Source: Candidatus Manganitrophus morganii
Lineage (GTDB): Bacteria; Nitrospirota; Nitrospiria; SBBL01; Manganitrophaceae
Direction: 5' to 3'
Length of the DNA: 64,000 nt
Assembly: GCA_021651055.1 (NCBI GenBank)
Contig: JAJHOH010000001.1
Location: forward strand, 1,984,001-2,048,000
Every line of letters starts with the position of its first letter. Within the stretch, counting starts at the first letter, position 1. The position numbers and the translations under genes were made by a program. Below are positions 26,179-34,666 of this stretch, one piece after another. The notes under the pieces are model-generated. The model was not told the origin of the DNA, did no database searches, and saw only the letters and a list, made by a program, of their open reading frames with translations.

Positions 26179-28095
26179 TTACGTCAACACCGCCGGATCG
26201 ACCTTCGGGACCCGTGTGTCGATCGGGACCGGGACCACCCCCGCCGGCAGCAACCGGGGCGAGCGCTGCAGGAAGCTCGTCAGCAGCTGCGCTTCTGCTT
26301 CCGTCTCTTCATCGCTGTAGTCGACGGTGATCAGATCGGTCGGCGAGAAAAATCCCGCCGGGAATTTGAACCGCCCCCGGTCGACATCCACCGCCAGGCG
26401 GCCCGGCGTCACCGGGGTGGCCGGATCGCCGAGATCCTTCTCCTCGGCCGAAAGGCTCCCGCTCACATCGATCCCGTTCCGGTAGACCCTCCAACCGCGC
26501 GCCATGCCGTGAAAATCGACCAGGGCCGCCCCAAGCCGTCGTTTGACTGAGATCGGCATTCCATCCTCCCCGTCTCGCAGAATGATCATTTCCCCTTGCG
26601 GATCGAATCCGAAGAGCGCATGCACCGTCTCCGAGAGGGCCGCCGGCGCCCGGCCGCGATGATTTTGCACCGGCGCCAGAAGATAATCGACACGGATCTC
26701 CTCGGCGGCGATTCCGAGGCCGGCCAAATCGAGCTTGAACCGCCCCAACTGCGGGTCTACTGCTACATCGGTCGACCCGAGTGTCATGACGGCACCCGCC
26801 GGCGTCATTGGGTTGGCGAAGTCGGAGAGGTCGGCGGCGCGCAGCGTGACCGCCGGCTGGAAATCGGCGCTGCAAAGGTCGATGCCGTCCACCCGGATCG
26901 TAAACCCGCGGGTCGTCCCGCAATATTCTGCCGCCGCCGCTTCCAGCTTCCGCCGGGTGAGGGGGGCGCCGTCGATCCCGTCTTGCAATTGCAGCGCGGC
27001 CCCGGCGGTGTCCCCGATCCCCAGGAGGCGTCCGTCGAAGGTGAAATTCCCGCTCTCCGAATCGGGGGGCAAGATATTCGGCCGTTGATTCTGCATGCGC
27101 CGTCCGAAGGTAAAAAAGAAACCCAAGTTGTCGAAGTGGTGTCGGCCGAACCGATCCGTGGGCCGCCGCGGGCGGCGGATGTCGAGGGTGTGGGGGGCCG
27201 AATCGTCGCTCCGGTTCAGCCGCGCGATCTGTTTCGGATCGCGAAGATCGAACGTCTGGACCGCGACCGAGGCGGGAACCAGCACTTGAAAATCGACCCT
27301 CAGATTTCCCGCCAAGGGAATCGGCGAGACGATCTTGAATCGCCCCAGCTCCGGATCGATCGCAATCTGATTCGGCAGGATCGTGAGGGCGATGCCGCTC
27401 GGCATTTTGGGATTGGCAAAGTCGATCAGATCGGCCGCCACCGCGGTGAAAAGGGGCGCCGGATCGGGAAGGAAGAGATCGGCGCCCCGATCCCGAATCG
27501 CAAAGCGCCCCTCGATCCCGGCATATTCCGCCTCCTGCCCGAAGAGCGCGTTCCGCGTGATCGGCCGGCCGGTGATCCGGTCGAAGAGAGGCTGGCGTTG
27601 CTGATCGGCCCGGAAGAAAAAGTTCCCGCTCCCCGGCGGCGCTCCCCCGACCGGCTGGTCCCGATAAGGGATCACGGGGTTGAGATCGGGAACAAACGGG
27701 ACTTGAGCGACCTTTTGGGAAAAATCAATGACGGCGGTCCGCCACGCCGTCACCCGCTCCGCAAAGAGGGCGATCGGATCGTGCAGCCCCTTCGACCGGT
27801 AGAAGGCGAAGGCCTCCTCCACCTCGGTCCGCTGCGCCCGCTCCGGAAGGGTCGGATCGATCTCCACGCCGATCAGCGCCCCGATCAAACCGATGAAGGG
27901 CTCACGGCTGTTGTCGATGAAGAGATCTTCATAAAGCTGCGCCACGCTCACCTCCAGCGCGTCGAGCGGGAGGGAGGCGATCTCCAGGAAACGCCGCAGC
28001 TCTCCCTTGGCGTCTTTGTCGCGGTAGATCCCCGGAAGGAGTTGATAGAGAAGCTTCGGGAAATCGACGCTGGGGGAGAGAACGGGATCGCTCAT
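26179..28095 (-). CDS. Phage-tail-like baseplate protein with internal repeats
   Basis: The 638-residue protein begins like tail protein I / baseplate wedge proteins: FPKLLYQLLPGIYRDKD, LRRFLEIASLPLDALE, EEAFAFYRSKGLHDPI. The rest contains three copies of a module, at about 220-275, 410-465 and 550-605. Each has the pattern DL-DFANP-P-G...IAIDPELGRFKI...VDF (AIDPELGRFK, AVDPQLGRFK, AVDVDRGRFK). Its start overlaps the J-like gene stop by 4 nt. By position and N terminus it corresponds to the Afp/Pvc12-13 area of eCIS baseplates. The repeats may form elongated beta structure. Confidence 0.78.
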   Translation of the reverse strand: MSDPVLSPSVDFPKLLYQLLPGIYRDKDAKGELRRFLEIASLPLDALEVSVAQLYEDLFIDNSREPFIGLIGALIGVEIDPTLPERAQRTEVEEAFAFYRSKGLHDPIALFAERVTAWRTAVIDFSQKVAQVPFVPDLNPVIPYRDQPVGGAPPGSGNFFFRADQQRQPLFDRITGRPITRNALFGQEAEYAGIEGRFAIRDRGADLFLPDPAPLFTAVAADLIDFANPKMPSGIALTILPNQIAIDPELGRFKIVSPIPLAGNLRVDFQVLVPASVAVQTFDLRDPKQIARLNRSDDSAPHTLDIRRPRRPTDRFGRHHFDNLGFFFTFGRRMQNQRPNILPPDSESGNFTFDGRLLGIGDTAGAALQLQDGIDGAPLTRRKLEAAAAEYCGTTRGFTIRVDGIDLCSADFQPAVTLRAADLSDFANPMTPAGAVMTLGSTDVAVDPQLGRFKLDLAGLGIAAEEIRVDYLLAPVQNHRGRAPAALSETVHALFGFDPQGEMIILRDGEDGMPISVKRRLGAALVDFHGMARGWRVYRNGIDVSGSLSAEEKDLGDPATPVTPGRLAVDVDRGRFKFPAGFFSPTDLITVDYSDEETEAEAQLLTSFLQRSPRLLPAGVVPVPIDTRVPKVDPAVLT

Positions 28096-29900
28096 CGAAT
28101 GCCTCCAAAGAGGTTCACGGTGAGAAGCCCTTCGTACGCCAATTCGTTCTCTCCGATCGGGACATCGGCGAAGTCACACCCCTCATGGTGGGTGACCGGC
28201 GGCAGGCCGCTTCGCGCCAGCCGCTTCAAGAGAACATAGGCGACCCCTTCGACCGGATGGAGCGCCGCAAAGACCTCTCCGACCCGAATCGGCTGGCCGA
28301 ACGCCAGCCGGGCGAAACTCAGCAGATCGTGGAGAATCGCCAAGACCGCTTTTCGCACCGCCTCCTGCCCTGCATCGGCCTTGAGGTAGACATCGACCGA
28401 GATATCGACCGGAACATAAATCGGATCGAGGACATCGACCCCCGCCATTCGATTCACCGGCTGGCGCGCTTCAAGATGCCCCTTGAGCGCTTCCTTCAAT
28501 GCGCCGCTTGCGAACGGCGGCGGGATCACGGTCGGATTCTCCGGCGCGATGTAGACCTGGACCACCTTGTAGCCGCCGCGAAGCCCCACCCGCGCCTTCG
28601 CTTTTCCGACGCCGGGAAACGCGTTCGCCAGCAGCTCATAATCGTGGAGCGTGACGGCGCGCTCCTGCGCGATGATCGATCCCGGTCCGGAGATCTTCGC
28701 CTCTTCGGTCGTTTCCCGGTCGGCCCCCCCCTCGGCGTTGAAAGGGTTGGTGATCTTGGTGATCTGGGGAACGGCGGAGAGGGCGACCGTCAAGGTGTCG
28801 GAGCCGACATTCCCCTCGCTTCCCAGCCCGATCCGGTAGACCCCCTTCACCTCCGCCCCGGCGGGAACGACGCTCCCCCGCTGGCCGGTCCCGAAGGTGA
28901 TCGTGAGGGTGTCGTTCTCATCGATGAAGGTGACATAGTGCAGATCGGACGGCGTGCTCTGAAAGAAGGTCTCGACCTCGTCCCAGAGGACGCCGTCGAC
29001 GCGGACCTCCAGCTCGGGCCGCGACCGCCGCCGGGTGAACGGCCCCATTTTCACCAAATGGGTCACCGGTTTGCGCGAGAGGGTCATCCGTTGTCCGGGG
29101 GCGCCGTCGCCGATAAAGAGCGGCTCGTCGAAAACCGACTCGCCATGCGTGGCGACGATGTTGTTCCCCTTCAGCGTCGTCTTCGCCGGATCGAACGGCT
29201 CCGGAAGGGGGGGAAGCCAGGTGATCCGATCGACATCGACCCCCGCCGGCTCGATTTTGATCATTTCGAGCATCGGCGAGCGCCGGATTTTAAATGCGCC
29301 GTCGGGCTGCTGGCGTTTTTCTTCGAAGTAGAGCGCCATCCCCTCGGCAAGCGCATGATCGGTCCGCCGAAGATCGATCGATTGGGTCTCCGCCGCCAGC
29401 GCCGTCAGGCCGACCGCCGAGATCGCCAGATCGATCCCGCTGTTCAGCTGCTTCAAGGAAAATTCCTGCGTGACCTCGAAGTTCCGGTCGGGCTCCCCCG
29501 GCACCCCGGCGGTCTTGAGCCGATAGGGGAGCGCCGTCCCGCCGACGGTCACGTCCGCCGAGCAGTCGAAATGGATCCAGACCGACGCCGCCAGCCCCGG
29601 GTCGATCCGATAGTCGATCAGACGGAGCAGCTCCACCACCGAGCGCCGCTGGGTCGCCGACGGAAGATACGCTTCGTTCGCGATCCGGTCTTGATAATAG
29701 CTGAGAATGTCGGCGACGTAGGCATAAAGCTCGATCAGGGCGACGCCGAAGTCGCTCTCGCTCCGGTCGGTCCAATTCGGCAGCAGCAGGGGAATTTGAT
29801 TGAGCATCCCCTGCCGGAATCCTTCATAATCCTTCGTCACGTAATCGATGACGGGACGGCGGCGAAGGGTGGTGATTTTGGGGGGCTGGGGTCCGGACAT
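28092..29900 (-). CDS. Baseplate J-like protein (gp6 / Pvc11-12 type)
   Basis: The 602-residue protein shows the typical start of putative baseplate assembly proteins: VIDYVTKDYEGFRQGML, WTDRSESDFGVALIELYAYV and YYQDRIANEAYLPSATQR. A later region (FIDENDTLTITFGTGQRGSVVPAGAEV split as TLTITFGTGQRGS and PAGAEVKGVYRIG) and LLANAFPGVGKAKARV match the J domain. It forms the wedge ring around the spike hub. Its 3' end overlaps the next gene by 4 nt. Confidence 0.9.
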   Translation of the reverse strand: MSGPQPPKITTLRRRPVIDYVTKDYEGFRQGMLNQIPLLLPNWTDRSESDFGVALIELYAYVADILSYYQDRIANEAYLPSATQRRSVVELLRLIDYRIDPGLAASVWIHFDCSADVTVGGTALPYRLKTAGVPGEPDRNFEVTQEFSLKQLNSGIDLAISAVGLTALAAETQSIDLRRTDHALAEGMALYFEEKRQQPDGAFKIRRSPMLEMIKIEPAGVDVDRITWLPPLPEPFDPAKTTLKGNNIVATHGESVFDEPLFIGDGAPGQRMTLSRKPVTHLVKMGPFTRRRSRPELEVRVDGVLWDEVETFFQSTPSDLHYVTFIDENDTLTITFGTGQRGSVVPAGAEVKGVYRIGLGSEGNVGSDTLTVALSAVPQITKITNPFNAEGGADRETTEEAKISGPGSIIAQERAVTLHDYELLANAFPGVGKAKARVGLRGGYKVVQVYIAPENPTVIPPPFASGALKEALKGHLEARQPVNRMAGVDVLDPIYVPVDISVDVYLKADAGQEAVRKAVLAILHDLLSFARLAFGQPIRVGEVFAALHPVEGVAYVLLKRLARSGLPPVTHHEGCDFADVPIGENELAYEGLLTVNLFGGIR

Positions 29901-29917
29901 GTTGTCTCCATCAATAC

Positions 29918-29981
29918 TGTAGGGGCGAATCTCGTATTCGCCCCGCCTTGGACAGGGCGACCCGGTGGGTCGCCCCTACAA
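29918..29981. repeat. Palindromic TAGGGGCG repeat, copy 4 (two hairpins)
   Basis: The element starts CTGTAGGGGCGAAT and ends GGTCGCCCCTACA. Hairpin 1 is GGGGCGAAT/ATTCGCCCC with a 5-nt loop, and hairpin 2 is GGGCGACCC/GGGTCGCCC with a 3-nt loop. It fills the gap between the hub and J-like genes. Confidence 0.8.
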
Positions 29982-29984
29982 AAA

Positions 29985-31190
29985 TCAAATTCCTGGGATC
30001 GTCGATCCTTCTTGTTGCGCCGGAAGAACGCGGTTGCCCGATTCGACCGAGGCGCCGCCGAGGCCGGGGAGCGCGATCGCGATCGGGAGGGCCGCTGCGG
30101 CGAAAACCTCGTCGCCGGTCAATCCCGCGCCGTTCCGTCCCCCTTCGAAGTTTTGTGTGTAGCCGTCGAGAGTGAACGCATGACGGACACGGGTCACATA
30201 ATAAAGTCCGCTGAACTGCTCGCCGGCCCCTTTGATCGTCACCAGCCGCTTCGACCGCAACACCGCGCCGTAGATCCGCGCGTCGATCTCCCCCTCGACA
30301 TGAACAAACCGATCACCTCCCCGGTACCCTTCGCGCAACCGCCCCCGCATCTCCTGAGACGACGCGGCGATCTGGTTTTTCAGCAGGAGGCGCCCGTCGC
30401 GCGCCCCCGACTGGAGATCCGCCAAGCCGGTCTCGCCGAGCTTGCGCCGGGGGCTCTCCGTCATCTCTTCCCGCGCCTCCTCCTTCTCGAACGGATCGAT
30501 TCGGCGGATTTCAAGATGGGTCGGGGCGGTGCCGTCGACGCGAAAGCGGAGATTCACAAGGTTCGTCTCCTCGCCGAACTGGATCGCCAGAAGTTTCTGC
30601 GGCGGCCGCTCCAGCGTCGGGCTTCTGAAGTACCCCTTGCTCCCCTGGACGAAGCACTCGAACCCGTTCCGCGCCGCCAGCCGCCGGAGAAACCGGATGT
30701 CACTTTCGGTTTGAAGGGTGGTTGAGACCGTCTCCTCCAGCCGGGCCACCGTGTCCTCCACCTCATAGCTCAATCCATAGTCGCCGAAAATCTGCTGGGC
30801 GATTTCGCTGTCTTTTTTGTTCGACCAGGCGAGCTGCTTCTCCTCCAGGTCCATCAAGGCGCTCGCGTCCATCCCGGAGATCTCCAGCGTCGACTCCTGC
30901 GGATCGCCGGAGAGGTTCACGTTCATGTGGGTAATGTAGCCGTCGATCAGCGTCTCGACGCCGCTCTCCGGATAGCCGGCCTCGATCGAAACCCGGTTCC
31001 AGACCCGAAAGAGCTCCTTCTCGTCGATGTATCGCCAGCTTCCGTCGCGCTCGACGTTGAGGGCGATCTCGACCCGGAAGACACTGGCGGCGTCGACATC
31101 CTCTTCCACCTCGATCCGGATCAGATCGGGGATGAGATCGTCCTGCTTTTCCCCGTTGATCGAGAGGGTGACGACTTCTTTGATTTCCAT
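29985..31190 (-). CDS. Injection-system hub protein (gp27 / phage late-control D / VgrG N-terminal type)
   Basis: The 401-residue protein matches the gpD/gp27 hub family: NGEKQDDLIPDLIRIEVEED, VWNRVSIEAGYPESG, IDGYITHMN, and a segment with SDIRFLRRLAARNGFE that is typical of VgrG and gpD. A late segment (GLYYVTRVRHAFTLDGYTQNFE) is the closing domain of gpD. The hub joins tube to spike. Its ATG shares one base with the LysM gene stop. The OB-fold spike domain of VgrG is absent and is encoded at 21039-21692. Confidence 0.9.
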   Translation of the reverse strand: MEIKEVVTLSINGEKQDDLIPDLIRIEVEEDVDAASVFRVEIALNVERDGSWRYIDEKELFRVWNRVSIEAGYPESGVETLIDGYITHMNVNLSGDPQESTLEISGMDASALMDLEEKQLAWSNKKDSEIAQQIFGDYGLSYEVEDTVARLEETVSTTLQTESDIRFLRRLAARNGFECFVQGSKGYFRSPTLERPPQKLLAIQFGEETNLVNLRFRVDGTAPTHLEIRRIDPFEKEEAREEMTESPRRKLGETGLADLQSGARDGRLLLKNQIAASSQEMRGRLREGYRGGDRFVHVEGEIDARIYGAVLRSKRLVTIKGAGEQFSGLYYVTRVRHAFTLDGYTQNFEGGRNGAGLTGDEVFAAAALPIAIALPGLGGASVESGNRVLPAQQEGSTIPGI

Positions 31191-31474
31191 TACACGATCC
31201 GATTCTGCGGGACACGGATCCGCCGGCCCGGCTTGAGGAGATGAAACGGATTTAACTCATCCGTATTTGCGTCCAAGATCAGCCAATATTTCTTCGGATC
31301 GGTATAGAACCGATGCGCCAGATGATCCAATCGTTCTCCCTCGCTGACGATGTGCTCGAAGACGCCCGGGGTTTTCGGAATCTCCCGGATCTCCAGCACT
31401 CGCGGCGTTTTCCCCTCGGCGTTTTCGGGGGCGATGACTTCGGTTCGGGTGTAGCGCGAGCCTTTGTAGATCAT
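31190..31474 (-). CDS. LysM-domain baseplate protein
   Basis: The 94-residue protein has a LysM motif in its C-terminal half (HIVSEGERLDHLAHRFYTDPKKYWLI, visible as SEGERLDHLAHRFYTDPKKY, then LKPGRRIRVPQ). Small LysM proteins (gp53 / Afp7-tail type) sit next to the hub in eCIS and phages and fasten the baseplate inner ring rather than act on peptidoglycan. Its stop overlaps the hub start. It follows the CIS tube gene by 52 nt, with a palindromic repeat between. Confidence 0.87.
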   Translation of the reverse strand: MIYKGSRYTRTEVIAPENAEGKTPRVLEIREIPKTPGVFEHIVSEGERLDHLAHRFYTDPKKYWLILDANTDELNPFHLLKPGRRIRVPQNRIV

Positions 31475-31492
31475 AAATCATCCCTCTATCCC

Positions 31493-31522
31493 GGTAGGGG
31501 CGTATGCAATACGCCCCTACAA
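31493..31522. repeat. Palindromic TAGGGGCG repeat, copy 5 (single hairpin)
   Basis: GGTAGGGGCGTATGCAATACGCCCCTACA is an almost perfect palindrome (written as arms GTAGGGGCGTAT and ATACGCCCCTAC with loop GCA plus one base). It lies between the CIS tube gene and the LysM gene. Confidence 0.8.
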
Positions 31523-31526
31523 CCTA

Positions 31527-32186
31527 TCAGATATTAATGATCGACTTCGCTAAATCGGGCGCATTCGCCAAATTCAGCGCCGCCAGCAGCTCCCGCTGCG
31601 CCTGCGTGAAGACGTTGAATGGGTTCCGCCCGCCGATCACCTGGAGGCTGACCCCCACCGTCACCCGAACGGGGTTGAGGTTCGGATTGTACTCGGTCTC
31701 CTGGATATTCAGATCGGTGATCCGGACGGCATTGATCCGCTGCCGGCCCCAGATGAAGATGACGACCGGCGGGCTTTGGCGGTCTCCAAAACCGAAATCG
31801 GCCGAGAGCCCCAACAATCCCGCAAAGACCGACTCCGACCGGGGGATCACCATCATCTCCAGGGCCGAAAGGGCCGGGAGCACGCCGAATTCCCCGGCGA
31901 TCGGATCGCCGTTTTCCAAGGCGTCGGTCGCATCGAGTCGGATGTCCAACGACAAGCTCTCCGGATTGGTATGGACCGTCTGCGCCTCCCCGAGGCTCTC
32001 GCTTTCGGAGGCTTCCTCTTCTCTCCCCCGTCGGGAAGGAGGGGTCGTCACACTGATCCCCTTGCGCCGGGTGATCGTCTCCGGGTTGAACTGGAAAGGG
32101 ACGATCAGCGGCGGGAAGGCGAGCAGATTGGAATCGACAAAGGCCCCCTTCAAGACCTTCGGTTGATTGGAAAATCCGCTTGCCAT
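31527..32186 (-). CDS. Contractile injection system tube/hub-adaptor protein (Afp7/Pvc7 N-terminal type)
   Basis: The 219-residue protein has the conserved FQFNPETITRRKG near residue 32 and later PPVVIFIWGRQRINAVRITDLNI and NPNLNPVRVTVGVSLQV. These match the CIS-tube family found in every eCIS just before the hub. In Afp7/Pvc7 a LysM domain is fused at the C terminus; here LysM is a separate gene downstream. A GGAGAG site precedes the ATG. Confidence 0.86.
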   Translation of the reverse strand: MASGFSNQPKVLKGAFVDSNLLAFPPLIVPFQFNPETITRRKGISVTTPPSRRGREEEASESESLGEAQTVHTNPESLSLDIRLDATDALENGDPIAGEFGVLPALSALEMMVIPRSESVFAGLLGLSADFGFGDRQSPPVVIFIWGRQRINAVRITDLNIQETEYNPNLNPVRVTVGVSLQVIGGRNPFNVFTQAQRELLAALNLANAPDLAKSIINI

Positions 32187-32195
32187 CGTTCTCTC

Positions 32196-32447
32196 CTATT
32201 TTCTTTTGAGCCGGTGGGCGACCTCTTCGCGGATCGCCCCCGCGGCGCGCCGGACGATTTCCGGTTTGCCGGTGCTCTCCGATGAAATTCGGACCGCCGG
32301 CGGGGAGAGCCGCTCGATTCTCCCGGCAGGGGCCCCTTGAAGCTGCTTCTGAACCTGGGAAAGGAGCTGTTTGGAAAGCATCGCCGCCTGCCGCGGGTCG
32401 AGCGGAACGCGATCGTAAGTGATCTTGATTCGTTTGATCCGGATCAT
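32196..32447 (-). CDS. Small basic hypothetical protein of the injection-system operon
   Basis: The 83-residue protein is basic, starts MIRIKRIKITYDRVPLDP and looks mostly helical. It has no recognisable domain. Its ATG overlaps the ATPase stop (ATGA) and it ends 9 nt before the CIS tube gene, so it is translationally coupled to the ATPase. Small proteins at this point of eCIS operons are common and uncharacterised. Confidence 0.7.
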   Translation of the reverse strand: MIRIKRIKITYDRVPLDPRQAAMLSKQLLSQVQKQLQGAPAGRIERLSPPAVRISSESTGKPEIVRRAAGAIREEVAHRLKRK

Positions 32448-34666
32448 CTGGCGCTCCTCTTGGGGGCAACCCGCCCGGTTGCAAGGGCCGGGGGAAGGGT
32501 GAATTCCGACTCGGAGAAGAGTTTCCCCATCTTTTCATATTCTCTTCGGATCGCTTGAAGGAGATGCGCCATCTGAATCGGCCCCCCCGCCTCCGCCGCC
32601 AGGAACGCCGCATTTAAAACAATGTTCCGGATATTCCCGCCGGCGATCTTGAATTGACCCGCCAGATATTCAAGATCGACCCCCTCCGCCAGCGGCGCCT
32701 CCTTCGGAAGATGTTTCTTCCAGATCTCCAGGCGCGACGCTTCGTTCGGAAAGGGGAACTCGATGCTCATCTGGATCCGCCGGGAGAAGGCGTCGTCGAT
32801 GTTTTGCGCGAAGTTGGTCGCCAGGATGACGATTCCCTCGTACTCCTCCAATCGCTGCAAAAGATAGTTGACCTCGATATTGGCGTAGCGGTCGTGGGCA
32901 TCTTTTACCTCGGAGCGCTTTCCGAAAAGGGCGTCGGCCTCGTCGAACAAGAGGATCGCGTCCGACCGCTCGGCCCCCGAGAAGATCCGCTGGAGATTCT
33001 TCTCGGTTTCGCCGATATATTTGCTGACGACCGCCGAGAGATCGACCTTCAAAAGATCCCGTCCCAACATCTGCGCCAAGACCTCGGCCGCCAGGGTCTT
33101 TCCGGTCCCGCTCGGCCCCATGAAGAGGATGTAGATCCCCTTTCCGAGGAGGAGCTTCTTCTCAAAACCCCAGTCGTGCAAAACCTGCGGCCGGTGCCGG
33201 ACCTGGGAGACGATCTCCCGGAGCTGTTGGAGAAGCGCGTCGGGCAAGACGAGATCTTCCCAGGAAGCGCGGGGGGTCATCGACCGCGCCAGGCCGCCGA
33301 AGTGAATCTGCGATCGCTCGCGGCAGGCCCAAAGAAGATCGTCGCACTTCACCTCCGGCTGCGCGGGGGAGCGGAGGGTCGCCCGATCCCGGGCAAGGCA
33401 CATCGCCTCCTCCATCTCCCGCAGGGTCAGCCGATACCGGAGCGAGAGCGATTCGATCTCCTCTTTCCCGATCGTCGCCGGCGCCCGGTCGATCAATCCT
33501 CTCCACCCCTCGATCCGGCGGTGAGCGTCGGGGAGGGAGAGGGCGAAGGGGAGAAAAAGGCTCTCTTCGGAGATCGCCCCCGGCACCCGCGGCTCCGTCC
33601 CCTCGATGAAGGTGAGCCAGGAAGCTTCCCGCAAAAGAGATTCCATCACGGAGATATCCCCTTTTCCCTCCTCCCGCCACTTCTCGAAGCCGGAGAGATA
33701 AAGCGCCGCCGGCTGCAGCAACGCCTCGCGGACAATCCGGCGAAGCCCCTCCACGAAGGGGAGGGCGCCGGCCAGCCCGGCCTGATGCAGCGCGGCCAGA
33801 TCGACCTCAATCAAATGGATCTTCAATGTTTCGCAGAGCTGCTCGGCGATCCCCCGCCCATCGGGGGCGCCGGGCCCGTAGAAGTAGGCGAGGACTTTTC
33901 GCCGGGGGGCATTCTGTTGCTGGAACTGTGACGTGATCAGGCCTTGCAGCTGGGAGACCACCTCCGCGGCGGGCGACGGAAGGGCCCGCTCTTTCCGGCG
34001 AAGCGGCTGAACATAAGGGAGGACCTTTGCATCGAACTGCGCGATCTCCAGGAGAAAGGCGACGATCCGTTCGTCAAGAACGAGCCCTTGATTCAACCGA
34101 GGAATCGGGAGCCCCGCCTCCCCGGCCGGGTGGAGAAGGTGCCAGCGAAGCAGCGGCGCCTGCGCGGAGAAGAGAAAACGCCCCTGCGGGCCGACCGCTC
34201 CTTGCAGCCGGGCGATCGTCAGAATCAGCTCGACGCTGGGGAACTTCCGTGTCAGATCGTCCTGAAGATAGGCGTAGAGCTTGGCATATTTCGGATCGAG
34301 CTCCGGCGCAAGGGAGACAAGAAGGGCGGTCTCCTCGACCAGCGAGAGATGGAAAAGATGCGCGAGGTGGGGAAGGGAAAGATAGACCCCTTCTTCCAGA
34401 CTCGCCTTTCTTCCGGAGACGATCTCTCTTCGCGACCGATCGAGCGCGGCGCGGAGCGCTTCGGCGTCGGGTTCGTCCGCCGGAGGGTTTTGAGAGAGAA
34501 GCCGCTCGGCCTCCTTCTGCGAAAGGAAAAGCCCCTGCCCTTCCGTTTTTGCCTCGCGTCGATGGAAGAGATGAAGCAGGAGCGATAACGCCCGATCGAG
34601 CCAGTCGAGCTCGGCGGCGAGGTACTCCCGGCTGTCGCGGAACGGCGCGGCCTTGGTCGCTCTCAT
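32444..34666 (-). CDS. AAA+ ATPase of the injection system (Afp15/Pvc15 type)
   Basis: The 740-residue protein has a helical/winged-helix N terminus, a degenerate first AAA-like segment (about 255-370, P-loop replaced by FYGPGAPDGRG) and an active AAA+ domain at about 465-720. The active domain has Walker A MGPSGTGKT (516-524), Walker B LLFDEAD (572-578) and sensor ILATNFAQNID. Such ATPases are a hallmark of eCIS and are thought to help assembly or load cargo. Its start overlaps the cap gene stop by 4 nt. Confidence 0.92.
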   Translation of the reverse strand: MRATKAAPFRDSREYLAAELDWLDRALSLLLHLFHRREAKTEGQGLFLSQKEAERLLSQNPPADEPDAEALRAALDRSRREIVSGRKASLEEGVYLSLPHLAHLFHLSLVEETALLVSLAPELDPKYAKLYAYLQDDLTRKFPSVELILTIARLQGAVGPQGRFLFSAQAPLLRWHLLHPAGEAGLPIPRLNQGLVLDERIVAFLLEIAQFDAKVLPYVQPLRRKERALPSPAAEVVSQLQGLITSQFQQQNAPRRKVLAYFYGPGAPDGRGIAEQLCETLKIHLIEVDLAALHQAGLAGALPFVEGLRRIVREALLQPAALYLSGFEKWREEGKGDISVMESLLREASWLTFIEGTEPRVPGAISEESLFLPFALSLPDAHRRIEGWRGLIDRAPATIGKEEIESLSLRYRLTLREMEEAMCLARDRATLRSPAQPEVKCDDLLWACRERSQIHFGGLARSMTPRASWEDLVLPDALLQQLREIVSQVRHRPQVLHDWGFEKKLLLGKGIYILFMGPSGTGKTLAAEVLAQMLGRDLLKVDLSAVVSKYIGETEKNLQRIFSGAERSDAILLFDEADALFGKRSEVKDAHDRYANIEVNYLLQRLEEYEGIVILATNFAQNIDDAFSRRIQMSIEFPFPNEASRLEIWKKHLPKEAPLAEGVDLEYLAGQFKIAGGNIRNIVLNAAFLAAEAGGPIQMAHLLQAIRREYEKMGKLFSESEFTLPPALATGRVAPKRSAR

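Noticed and set aside
26596-30725. Very long open frames on the plus strand opposite the baseplate genes (547 and 846 codons)
   Set aside because: They lie exactly antiparallel to well-supported baseplate genes, are Arg/Pro/Gly-rich, and match no family. Such frames are usual in GC-rich DNA.
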